Source: Sphingomonas sp. LM7
GTDB lineage: Bacteria; Pseudomonadota; Alphaproteobacteria; Sphingomonadales; Sphingomonadaceae
NCBI RefSeq assembly: GCF_002002925.1
Contig: NZ_CP019511.1
Span: forward strand, 1,240,001-1,304,000
Length of the DNA stretch: 64,000 nt
Direction of reading: 5' to 3'
Shown: positions 14,401 to 26,400 of the stretch, piece by piece
Layout of the letters: every line of letters starts with the position of its first letter
Position numbering within the stretch: the first letter of the stretch is position 1
Position numbers and translations under genes: made by a program
Notes under the pieces: model-generated
The model's input: the letters and a program-made list of their open reading frames with translations, nothing else
What the model was told of the DNA's origin: nothing
Databases searched by the model: none

Positions 14401-17400
14401 AGCAGGTCCTCGCCCCATTCCCCGATCAGCCGGTCGTTGCCGCCGCCGCCGTGGAGGGCATCGTTGCCATAGCTGCCGGTGAGAATATCGTCGCCGGCCC
14501 CGCCCTGCAGCTCGATCAGGCCGGTGAGATGGGTCGATGGCACTGCCACGGCGCGCGTACGGACCTCTTCGGCCGACCAGATTGTGCCGTCGGCGAAGTG
14601 GATCTCGTAGTCCGCGAGATCGGCGCTGAAGGTGCCGATGTCGTCCGCCGACCGGCCTACGCCGCCCTCTTCGTTGCTGGTCCGGGCATTGCCCAGCTCG
14701 ATCGAATCCTCGGTCCCGGCAATGCGCAGGCGGAGGGTGCCATCCGACGTCTCGGGATCGAATTCGACGCGAAGATCGGTCGCGGAGATCGTCGCATCGA
14801 AGCGGAGGATGCTGATTTCGCCTTCGACCGCGTCTTCGGAGATTCGGTCCTGCCCGAAGCCGGCCGAGAACAGGTACGTATCGTTGCCATAGCCGCCGGC
14901 GAGGAAGTCCGCGCCGGTGCCGCCGTCGAGCGTGTCGGCGCCTTCCCCGGAGTAGAGCTGGTCCATCCCCGCGCCTGCGGAAAGCTGTTGCGGACCGTGG
15001 TTGTCGCCGTGGGTCTTCGCCCAGTCGGCATGGAGGATGTCGTCGAACTCGGTGCCGACGAAGGTCGAGCTCGGGGCCGGGCTGAGCTCCACGCCTTGTG
15101 AGGGAAGCGCGCGTGCCTCCAGATCGGCGAAGGTCCAGATCGTCCCGTCGTTGAAGCGGACTTCGTCGCCTTCTGCCCAGCTCCACAGGGAGATACGATC
15201 GGCACCGCGCGAGAGGATGAAGCTTCCGCCCGCGGCGCGAACCTCGACCTCCTCGGCCGAAATCCCCGCTTCGAAGACGACGGTATCGTCGTCGTCGGGA
15301 CTGCCGCTGGCGGACACGCGATCCTGCCCGAAGCCGCTGGCGAAACGATAGATGTCGTCGCCATCGCCGCCTTCTAGATAATCGTCGCCGGTGCCGCCGG
15401 TCAGGACATCGTCGCCGATGCCGCCATAGAGCTGGTCGTTGCCGGCGCCGCCGTCGAGCACGTCGTCGCCATCGGCGCCGTCGAGCGCGTCGGCAAACGC
15501 TGTGCCGGTCAGCGTGTCGGCGATGCCGATGCCGTCGATCGCCGCCAGCGGGGCGGTCGCCACGCGCGCGAGGATGTCGGCATTGGACCAGATCGTGCCG
15601 TCGGCGAAGCGTATTTCGGCGATCACCTCCAGCCCGGTCAGGCCATAATCAAAAGCGATCCGGTCGTTGGTTCCGTCGACGCGGATATAGGCCACGCCAT
15701 AGTCGGGATCATGCTCGACGCGGATCGACGCGGCATCGATCGTCGCGTCGAATTCGAGGATGTTGGCATTGTCCTCGGCGCCGTTGAACGCCATCCGGTC
15801 CTGGCCGAAGCCCGAACCGAAGCGGAAGACGTCGCCGCCCTCGCCGCCGTCGAGCCGGTCATTGCCCGCGCCGCCGGTGATCGTGTCGTCACCTTCGCCG
15901 CCGCCCAGCGTGTCGTTGCCCGCGTCGCCCGACAGCGTGTCGTCGCCGTCATAGCCGTAGAAGGTGTCGTCGGTGGCTGCGCCGGTGAAGATCTCGCCGC
16001 CTTCCGAGCCATAGCCGTACTGGCCCGAGGGCCACACCGCCATGTCGCGGACCGCTTGGCCGTCCCATACGGTGCCGTCGGCAAAGTCGACGCTGCCCAG
16101 CATCGCGAAGCTGGCACCCTCGATCAGGATGCGATCGGCGCCGGCTTCGCCGACCAGCAGGTAGATGCCGTTCGAATTCGAATCCCATTCGACGCGCACG
16201 TCCTCGGGCGCGATGTCCGCGGCGAAGAGGATGCGATCCTGAGAGCCGCTCCAGTCGGCGCCGATGCGGTCCTGCCCGTTGCCGCGCGCGAAAACATAGG
16301 TATCGGCGCCCTCGCCGCCTTCGAGTACGTCGTCGCCCGCGCCGCCGGCGAGCGTGTCAGCGCCGTTGCCGCCGCTGAGCCGGTCGTTGCCGCCGCCGCC
16401 GGAGAGCGTGTCGTCGCCCGACTGGCCGCTGATCTGCTCGTCGCCCGCACCGCCCGAAAGCGTGTCCGGATTCCCCGCACCGACCAGGTCGATGCCGGGC
16501 TGCTCGACGGCACGCGCGATCAGGTCCGCATGGCTCCATTCCGTGCCGTCGGAAAATGCGACCGCGGCGATCGGTCCGTCGGTGGCGCCGTTGATCACGC
16601 GGATCACGTCCGCGCTGCCGGTGCGGCGCAGGATCAGGTCGAAACCGTTGCGTGCGAGTTCGACGACGATGTCCGCAACCTCGACCGACGCATCGAACAG
16701 GATGCGATTGGTCTCGCCCGGCTGCCATTCATAGAGTTCGTCGGCGCCCCAGCCTGCGGCGAAGCGGTACTCGTCATCGCCTTCGTTGCCGTTGAGCCAG
16801 TCGTTGCCGGCGCCGCCTTCGAGGATGTCGTCGCCGTCGCCGCCGCTCAGGTCGTCCTCGCCTGCGCCGCCGGTCAGCTGGTCGGCACCGGTGCCGCCCT
16901 GGATCCAGTCGTCGCCCGCGCCGCCGATAAGGACCGCATTCTCCTGCAGCGCCTCGGTGACGAACAGGCCGGAGGCGGGCTGGACCCGCTGGAAGATGTC
17001 ATCGATCGACCAGCTCGTGCCGTCGGCGAACCGGATCCCGGCGAGACGGCTCGAATCGTCGAGCGCGCTTTCCACCAGGATGCGGTCTTCGGTGCCGACG
17101 AAGCGGATCACCAGATCGCTGGACGAGCCGTTCGGATCGGGCGTGGTTTCGAGCAGGATCTCCGATGAGTCGATTCCGTCGAGGAACTCGATCCAGTCCT
17201 CGCGTACGCCCGAGCCTTCCCAGCCATGCGACACGACTTCATCGACGCCGAAGCCGCGGTCGAAGCGATAGACGTTGGCGCCGTCGCCGCCCTCGAGAAT
17301 GTCGGAACCCGTGCCGCCTTCGAGGATGTCGTCGCCCGAAGACCCATAGATGCGGTCATCCCCGCCGCCGCCGGTCAGCGTGTCGTTGCCTTCGCCGCCG

Positions 17401-20400
17401 TCGATATAGTCGGCGCCCGCGGTGCCTTCGACCGTGATCGAGGCACCCGTCGCGTCGAGCTCTTCGCCGCTCGGCGGATTCTGCAGGCCGTACAGGTCGC
17501 CGTAGGTGAAGACGGTGCCGTCGGCGAAACGCACTTCCTGAATGGCGTTGGACGACAGAATGATGCGGTCTTCGGTCCCCGCGAAATACAGCGCGATCGA
17601 TTCCGAGGGAGTCGGGCCAACCCGCAGGTCAGCCGCGGATAGCGTGGCATCGAATTCGATGACGTTGAAACCGCTGCCTTCGCCGCCCCAGTCGTAGATC
17701 GTATCCTGCCCGAAGCCCGCCGAGAAACGATAGACGTCGTTTCCGTCATTGCCGCTCAGCACGTCATCGCCGGCGCCACCGACGATCACGTCGCCGGCCG
17801 AGCCACCCTCGATGGAATCATTGCCGCCATTGCCAAGCATCTCGACGGGGCTGCCCACGGCGATGGCATAGAGCGTGTCGTCATGCGCGCCGCCGGCATA
17901 GGCGCCGCCGGCAACTGCAGTGGCGGTGATGCCGGGGACCGCATCGGTGGCGATGCGCGCTATCGCATCGGCATAGGTCATCACGCTGCCATCGGCGAAG
18001 CGCAGCTCCTCGATGCGGTATTTATCGTCCCAGAGTCCGCCCTGGACAGTGATCCGGTCGTTCGTCCCGGCGAGCGCGATGACGAGGTCGCCGCCGCTGC
18101 CCCAGAAGCGCAGCATGGCGGCGGTGATGCCGGCACCGAATGCTATCGCGTCGAAGCCGCCCGAATAGAGCGTCGGCCAGTCGCTATGCTCGTCGCGAAC
18201 GACATCCTGGCCGTCCCCGAGATTGAAGACATAGACGTCGTTGTCGCCGCCGCCGCGCAGGATGTCGTTGCCGGCGCCGCCGGTCAGGCGATCCGCACCC
18301 CAATAGCTCGACAGCGTGTCGTTGCCTGCGCCGCCGCTCAGCGTGCCGGCGCCATTGTCGTCGAGCAGGTTGTCGTCTCCGGTGCCGCCGGTCGACAGGA
18401 TGTTCACGATATCGTTGAAGTAATTGACCACGCTGCCGTCGGCGAAGCGCAGCTGCTCGATCCGATATCTGTCGTCGCGGAAACCGCCCTGGATAGTGAT
18501 GCGATCGTCGGTGCCGGCGATCTCGATGACCAGGTCGCTGCCGGTGACCTTGTAGCGGAGCATGTCGGCGGTGATGCCGTGGCCGAACTCGATCGTGTCG
18601 TTGCCGCCCGAATAGAGCGTCGGCCAGTCGCTATGCTCGTCGCGGACGACATCCTGGCCGTCGCCGAGATTGAAGACATAGACGTCGTTGTCGCCGCCGC
18701 CCTTGAGGAGGTCGTTGCCGGTGCCGCCGATCAGGCGGTCGGCACCCCAATGGCCATGTAGCGCGTCGTTGCCCGCTCCGCCGACCAGCAGGCCGGCATC
18801 GACATCATCGAGCAGGACATCGTCGCCTGCGCCGCCGGTCGACAGGATGTTCACGATGTCGTTGAAATATTTGACGACGCGCCCGTCGGCGAAGCGCAGT
18901 TCCTCAAGCCGATACCTGTCGTCGCGGAAGCCGCCCTGCACGGTGATGCGCTCGTTGGTGCCCGCGATCGCGATGATCAGGTCGCTGCCCGAGACGCTGT
19001 AGCGCAGCATCTCCGGAGTGATGCCGGCGCCGAACTCGATCGCGTCATATCCGCCGCTGTAGAGCGTCGGCCAGTCGCTGTGTTCGTCGCGAATGACGTC
19101 CTGGCCGTCGCCGAGCCGGAAGACATAGACGTCGTTGTCGCCGCCGCCCTTGAGGAGGTCGTTGCCGCCTCCGCCGATCAGCCGGTCGGCACCCCAGACG
19201 CCGTTGAGCGTCTCCGCCCCCCAGCCGCCGGTCAGCGTCTCGGCGGCATTTGTGCCGTTGATCGTGACGTCCGCCGCGATGACATGCGGCGCGCCGCCGA
19301 AATTCTCGTCGGTGAGATCGGACGCACGCACACCCTGGAGGCGAAGCAGCAGCCGTGCAGCGTCGAGCGTGCGGGTGTCCGCTTCGACAAAATAGACCAG
19401 GGTATCCGCACCGGACTGGCGCGCGACGACCTGGCCGGCAAGCCCCTGCGCCAGCGTGATATCGAGAACATCGCCGCTGGCGCCGGTCTTGAAGTTGACG
19501 ACCGTATCGACGCCACTGCCCCAGGCGGAGGCCGAGACGAAGACGTTATAGTCGTTCTGCGCGGCGGTCCCCATCAGCTGGCGCGCATGGAGGCCCGAGC
19601 CGATCTGGAAGACTGCGCCGGTATCGACCGGTACGTTCGCCGCGATCGTCTCGACCGCGACGATCTCGACGCGCTGGTCGTTGGTCGCGCCCCCGGTGGC
19701 GCCGCCGAAGCCGTACCAGATCTCGGTCTGGCCGCCGAACAACGTGCCGACCGCGTCATAGGTCTTGCTCGCGACCGGCTGGCCGTCGAGCGTGTAGGAC
19801 AGGGTCTGCGTCTCGGCGTCCCAGCGGATCTGGACGTCGTGCCAGGCGCCGTCCTCGATATTGCCATGCTCGTGATAGGGATCGAACGCGGTGTCGCCCA
19901 CTGCGCCGTCCACGACGATCTGCGAGAAGTCGCCCGGCTCCCAGCCATTGGGATAGGTATCGAAGGCGATACCGAGCGACCCCGCGACCAGCGCGCCCAG
20001 TGCGCCGCCGCCCGAGCCGCCCAGCGTGGCCGGCCCCTGGGCCTGGAGCGCGAAGGATAGCCCGTCGGCGCCGCCGTCGCGGGACCCGAAGAACATCCGC
20101 GTCGTCCAGGTGACGTCCTGGCGCAAGTCGATCCGGCCCCACACCGCGCCTGCCTGATCGCCTGCATCGGGAGTCAGCTGATATTCGCCATCCTCGATGC
20201 GCGTCGCGGAGCCGACCGTGGCGAGGCCGTCGACCGGCAGGCTTGCCGCGCCGTTCAACGCGATCGCGATCGTCGAGCTTGCACCACCGCTGCCCGGACC
20301 CGTGCCGGCATCGGGGAAGATCGGGTTGGCGAAGGGATCGCCGCTCGTCGGGTACAGCCGCGCCTCGGCCGCCGCCGCATCGACCACCATCGCGCGCAGC

Positions 20401-23400
20401 GATGCCGCGGCGATCATCGTGCCGTCGGCGAACTGGACCTGGTCGATCGGCGCCAGCGACGCGAGCGCACCGCGCGCGATCGTCACGGAATCGTCGCTGC
20501 CGACGAAGCGCAGCACCAGATCGTCGCCGGTGCGCGTAACCACGAGTTGCGTGGCCGAGATGCCTGCGGCGATCCGCAGAATATCGAGCGAACCCGCGGC
20601 ATCGACTTCGCGGATCACGTCACGGCCGTCGCCCGCGGCGAAATCATAGATGTCGTCGCCCGCGCCACCGGCGAGGACGTCGTCACCGCGGCCGCCCGCG
20701 AAAGTCACCGGTATGTCGCCGATTTGGCCGAGGTCGATCGTGTCGTCGCCCGCGCCACCCTGGGCGAGCCGCGAATAGAGCGTGCTCAGCGACCAGTGCG
20801 TACCGTCGGCGAACACCACCTCCTCGATGCCGAGATCCTGGCCGCCGGGATTCGCGGCGAGTTGATCGCGCAATACGACGCGGTCGCCGGTCGTGCCGAT
20901 CAACAGCGTCACGTCACGCCCGGCGCCTACCACAACCTTGACGTCGCCCGGTGCGATGCCCGCGCCGAGCCGCAACCGGTCGATCGCATCGCCCGCGACG
21001 CCACGCTCGTCGACCACGTCCTGGCCGTCGCCGCGTTCGAAATAATAGACGTCGGCGCCTTCGCCGCCCTGGAGCAGGTCGCCGCCCTTGCCGCCGGTCA
21101 GCACATCGGCGCCGCGGCCGCCTTCGATATGGTCGTTGCCGAGACCGCCATAGATTTCGGCGCCGGTCCACACGCCGACACCATTTTTGTTCGCCGGCAC
21201 GACGATATGATCGTCGCCGTCGGTCGATTGGACGTCGAGCGCATAGGCGGCAAACGTCCGGGTGCGGCCATCGGCGAAACGCACGGTGCCGACCACGCCG
21301 TCGGGGTCGTTGGTCGGATCGACCAGTGTCACGCGATCGTCGGTGCCGGTGATCAGCAGGACGAGATTGCCGTCGACGTCGCGCTTGGCGACCACGTCCT
21401 CGAGCGCGATGCCGGTGCCGAACCTGAGCGTGGCGCTGCCGTCGGGGGCGTTGCCCGCTTCGATGCGGTCGATCCCGTCGCCGCGATTGAAGATATAGGT
21501 GTCCGCGCCGCCCTGGCCGATCAGCACGTCGTCACCGCGGCCGCCTTCGAGCGTGTCGGCACTGCCGGTGCCGATCAGGCGATCGTCGCCGGTCCGTCCC
21601 GCAGCATCGGCGAGCGCGAACAGCGCGTCCCGGCTGAAGCTGGTGCCGTCGCCGAATACGACGCTATCGACGCCGCGGCCGTTGCCGTCATAGCGCAGCA
21701 CCACCTGGTCACCATCGTCGCCGAAGCTGAGGACCAGCTCGTCGCGATCCGGCGCGGCGCGCGCGACGCGCATTTCGCCGGGGCTGTAGCCGCTGACTTT
21801 CAGCGCATCGGTGCCGTTTGCATCGTCAATGACGTCGCGGCCGTCGCCGATGACGTAGAAATAGGTATCGTCGCCGCCGCCGCCGCGCATCTGGTCGTCG
21901 CCAGTGCCGCCGCGGATCTGATCGGCGCTCTCGCTGCCAAGGATCGTGTCTGCGCCGCTGCTCGCCTGATCCTCGATCGCGCGCTGGACCAGCGCCGCCT
22001 TGTCCCACACGCTGCCGTCGGCAAACACGATGCGTGGGGTCGCGCCGGTGCCGAGCGCGCCGGCGATGACAAGCTGGTCGCCGGTGGCGGGGATGTCGAT
22101 GATCAGGTCGTTGCTGTCGAGCGCCGACAGCCGCACCTTGACGCTGGCAACGCCCGCGCCGCTAAGCGTGACGGTCGCGTCGGTGACGCCTGCGGGCATC
22201 TCGATACGATCGATGCCGTCACCCGGATTTATGACGAGCGTGCCGCCATTGGCCATCAGGATGCGATCATTGCCGCGCCCGGCGACGATCTCCGGATTGG
22301 CGCCGAGATCGCGAAGGTCGATCAGTTCCTGGTCGTCGTGCGACGCGGTCTCGAACAGGTTCGCGCGCACCTCGGCGATCGACAATATGGTGCCGTCGGC
22401 GAATACGAAATTCTCTACCGGCGTGGCGTTATAGCCGCCGAGGATGACGAGCGTGTCGTCACCCGCCGTGAAGGTCACGACGAGATCGCCGTCGACGTTG
22501 CGGAAAACGACGCGGTCCTGGGTCAGGCCCGCGCCGAAGACGATCCGGTCGATACCGGCGCTGTCATAGACGCTGTCGCTACCGTCGCCGATGCCGAAGC
22601 GGTAGCTGTCGTTGCCCGAGCCGCCCGCCATCGCGTCCGAACCCGCGCCGCCGGCGATCGTGTCGTCGCGATTGTCGAAGCCGAGCAGGTCGTCATCGCC
22701 GTCGGTCCCGGCATAGAGCCGGTCGAGGACCGGCGGCAGCGTGACCGTGACGCCGTCTTCGCCAGTGAAGCTCGTCGCGTCTTCCATCTTGATCGTCGAG
22801 CCGTCGGCGAACAGAAATTCCTCGACGCGCGTGTTGGCCAGCCCGCCGACGATGGTCAGTATGTCGAGGCCGTTCTGCAAGTCGATGACGAGGTCGTTCC
22901 CGCTGCGGCGGAAGCGGACCTGATCGCGCGATACCGACTGGCCGAAGACGACACGGTCGATCTTTCCGGCCTGGTCGGCCTGTTCGATGATGCGATCGGA
23001 ATCATAGCCGACGCTGAAGGCATAGGTATCGCCCTCGCGACCGCCGCGCAGCACGTCGTTGCCCTGGCGGCCGTCCAGCGCATTGGGCTGGTCCATCTGG
23101 AAGGGGATGTCGGCATTGTCGGCGGCGTTGCCGCCGGTAATCTGCATGTTCCGCTCGACTTCGGCGATCGGGACATAGCGGCCATCATGGAAGCGGAAGC
23201 CCTCGATCGCGCTCTCGACGTTGAGGAAGTGATCGCGGATGCGCAGGCTGTCACCGAACGCGATGCCCTGCTCGCTGACGAAGGTCAGCAGCAAGTCGTT
23301 GCCGCTGCGCTCGCGGACCATGTTGTCCCAGGTGATGCCGGGGCCGAATTCGATGACGTCGTTGACCGCCACGTGCATTCCGGGCCGGTCGGGCCAGTTG

Positions 23401-26400
23401 GCGCGCGTGCGCTTGTCGACGATGACGTCGTCGCCATAGCCGATGTCGAACTTGTAGCGATCGCCGCCGTCGCCGCCGATCAGCTGGTCGTCGCCGCCGC
23501 GTCCATCGAGCAACTCGCCGAAATCCGAACCGCGGATGATGTCGTCGCCATTGGTGCCGACGAGATCGAGATCCTCGGGATTGACGTCGGTCCAGGCAAT
23601 CGTCCGGTCGGTGAACTCGAAATACTCGACGGCGAAATGCTGGCCGTCGTCGCGGACATACTGGTTCTTGAGGATCAGCTTCTCGCCGCTGCCCTTGACG
23701 GTGATGATCAGGTCGAGCGCGGTGCGCGAGAACAGGACATCGTCCGAGGCGATGCCTTCCATCCGGACGGTTTCGTCGCCGTCGTCGTCAAGGATCGTGT
23801 CGGTGCCGTAGCCGAGACCGAAGATGTAGCGGTCGTCGCCGCTCATCCCCTCCAGCATGTCGTTGCCCGCGCCGCCGTCGATCTGGTCGCGAATACCGGC
23901 AAAGCCGTAGATATGGTCGTCGCCCGCGGTCTTGGCGATATCGACATAATGCTGGAGCAGCTTGAGATAGGACCAGCTGGTGCCGTCGGCGAACTCGATC
24001 GTCTCCAGCAAATTGACATAGCCGACGAGAAACACTTCCTTGAGGAAGTCCTTCAGGATCAGCTGGTCGCTGGTGCCCTTGACCTGCAAAGTCAGCGTGT
24101 CGGAAGGCCCGTTGCGCAGGAAGTCGAAATCGGTCCAGCGCAGATCGTCGGTGAAGCGAAGCTTGTCGTCCTTCGGACCGAACAGGGCGAGCGAATAATC
24201 GGAGTCCTCGACGACGTCCTGACCATAGGCACGGCCGAAGAGATAGGTGTCGAAACCCTGGGCGCCGGTGAGATAATCCTTGCCCTTGCCGCCATCGAGC
24301 GTGTTGGCGTTGAGCATGCCATAGATCGCGTCGTCGCCATCGGTCTTGGCGTTGGCGAGCACGCGCTGGACGATTTCAGTGAATTCGAGGCTGGTGCCAT
24401 CCTCGAAGATGAAGCGTTCGATCAGGTTCGGCGCGACATAATCGAGCCCGGCATCACCACCCATCAGGTCCTTGAACAGGCCGAGGTTGAGCCGCACGCC
24501 GCCGAACTGGCCGACCACTTCGATCGTGTCGCTGGTGACGTTGCCGTTCTTGTCGAGCACGACGATCTTGAGATTCTCGCTCGCCCCATCGCGGACAAGG
24601 CGGAGATCCTCGGCGGAGATGTCGCCCTTGAAGCGGATGAAGTCGAGCCCCGCCTTGATCGGGCCGAACGAGAATCTGCCGATATCATCGACCACGTCCT
24701 GGCCGTCACCGCGCTCGAAGACATAGATGTCGCCGCCCGCACCGCCGGACAGATAGTCATTGCCCTTGCCGCCCCACAGCACGTCGCCGGAGCCCGAACC
24801 GACATAAGGATCGTTGAAGGTGCCGACCGCGCGCGCCTCGTCGACCACCTGCATCGCCAGGCGCGTGCGGTCCCAGACCACGCCGTCGGCGAACACGATG
24901 GCATTGACGCCGCTTTCAAGCTGTTTGCCGTTGCTGAGATATTCGTTGAGCTCGCCGAGAAACTGGTCGGTGATCCGGATCGTGTCGGTGCGGCCACGGA
25001 TCTGCAGGATCAGGTCCTGCCCTTCGCGGCTTGCGACCACGTCCGCCGCCTGGACGTCGGTGAAGCGCAGTTCGTCGGCACCGCCGGCATCGCGGTCGTA
25101 GATCAGATCATTGCCGAAATTCTTGCCGGCGAAATAATAGTCCGCACCCTCGCCGCCACGGAAGGTCTGCTGGCCCGTCGACATGTAGAAAAAGTCGGTG
25201 CGGCCGGTGCCGTCGACCGCGGTGTCGCCCGCGGCATGAGTCACGAGCCGGGTCTCGTCCACCGAGAGCGCATGCGCGACTGCATGGATGTCGAGATCGA
25301 CTCCGACATTCTCGAAGGCGGGAAGCAGCATCTGCAGGATGAAGGGCTGGTTGATCGAGACCGTGCTGCCGAGCAGGTTGCCGCTGCCCGACAGGCGATA
25401 ATCGGGATAAATCTGCCAGAGGATCTCGTTCCAGTCGGTCAGATAGTCGAATACTGCGTCGTCGGCATTGCTGGCAGGCGCGGCGGCGAAGATCGCCTCA
25501 AACAGCGGCGCCAGCTCGCGCCTGGTGGTCGCGTTGTAGCTGTCGGTCGCTACGTCGTATTCGAGGCCATCGGCGAAATCGGCGAGTCCGCCCTGGAGCG
25601 CGATGCGCACCGCGAGCCTGCGGCTGGTGGTGATGTATTCAGTCATCACCGGCTGCAGCAGGTCGATCATCATCGCGACGCCGGAGACGTATTTCTCGGG
25701 ATCGGTGCTGAGATTGGCGGTGCCGTCCGGCCCCAGCGCGTAAGCGAGATGGCCGGTGCTGTTGTTCAGCGTCGCCGACAACATCTCGGGCCGGAAATCG
25801 ACTCCGCCCAGCGACGTGGCGAAGTGGAACTGCGCCGGCGTCAGCATCTCGACACGGTAGACGCTGTCGTCGGTCGACCCGACTTCGTCCAGAGTATCGA
25901 AGTCGATCTCGTAGTTGCGCAAGTTGAACTCGCGGCTGTCGCCGGTTTTCCATTCAAGTTGCAGCGCACGGTCTAGGTTGCGCGCCCAGACATAGAAGCT
26001 GCCGTCCTGATCGGTGACCTGGACGGTATAATCGACTGCGATGCCGTCGGCGAAGCGAACGCCGATCTGCTCAACGCCAAGATCGGCATAGGGGTTGTGG
26101 CCGATCGATTCGATACGCCACTCGGTGCCCAGGGCGTGGGCCTGGGCGACGATATCCGCGCGCGTCGGCGCGGCGATCACCGCACCGTTGCCGTCGAGCA
26201 CCGCCGCGCCGCTCGCCATCCGCCAGCTGCCATCGGCATTTCGGAGACCGTAATCGAGGATCTGGGCGCGGCCGTCGACGACGCGCATCAGATAAGGCGC
26301 TTCGTCGCGATGTTCGGGCTGCTCCGCCCGGTCGCGCGGCGACCAGGTCTGTTCCAGCTGCCAGCCCCCGCCCATCGCCAGCAGGTCTTCGAGCGTCGCG

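Larger units (their letters stand above)
8530..25230 (-). repeat. RTX nonapeptide / HCBP-related tandem array (coding)
   Basis: Residues about 1583-7150 of the giant protein consist of roughly 32 units of 110-150 residues. Each unit has two or more GGxGxDxLx nonapeptides (typically GGAGNDTLSGG), then YxFxxGDGQDxI, then IxFGxGI and a 'DLVxxxxGTxDRI' beta segment (haemolysin-type calcium-binding related domain, Pfam PF06594 pattern), ending in FADGTxW followed by a short helix and the next T/AGDD. Nonapeptides of this type fold into calcium-bound parallel beta rolls outside the cell. Sequence between units varies, except for the 149-residue triplicate listed separately. A further RTX block at about 5030-6300 sits inside the cadherin-like part. 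Confidence 0.9.

Noticed and set aside
5000-20000. Regularly spaced short repeats that could be mistaken for a CRISPR array or satellite DNA
   Set aside because: The spacing follows coding units (nonapeptides and FADGT modules) in a single open frame; repeats are not identical, and no cas genes or leader were seen.
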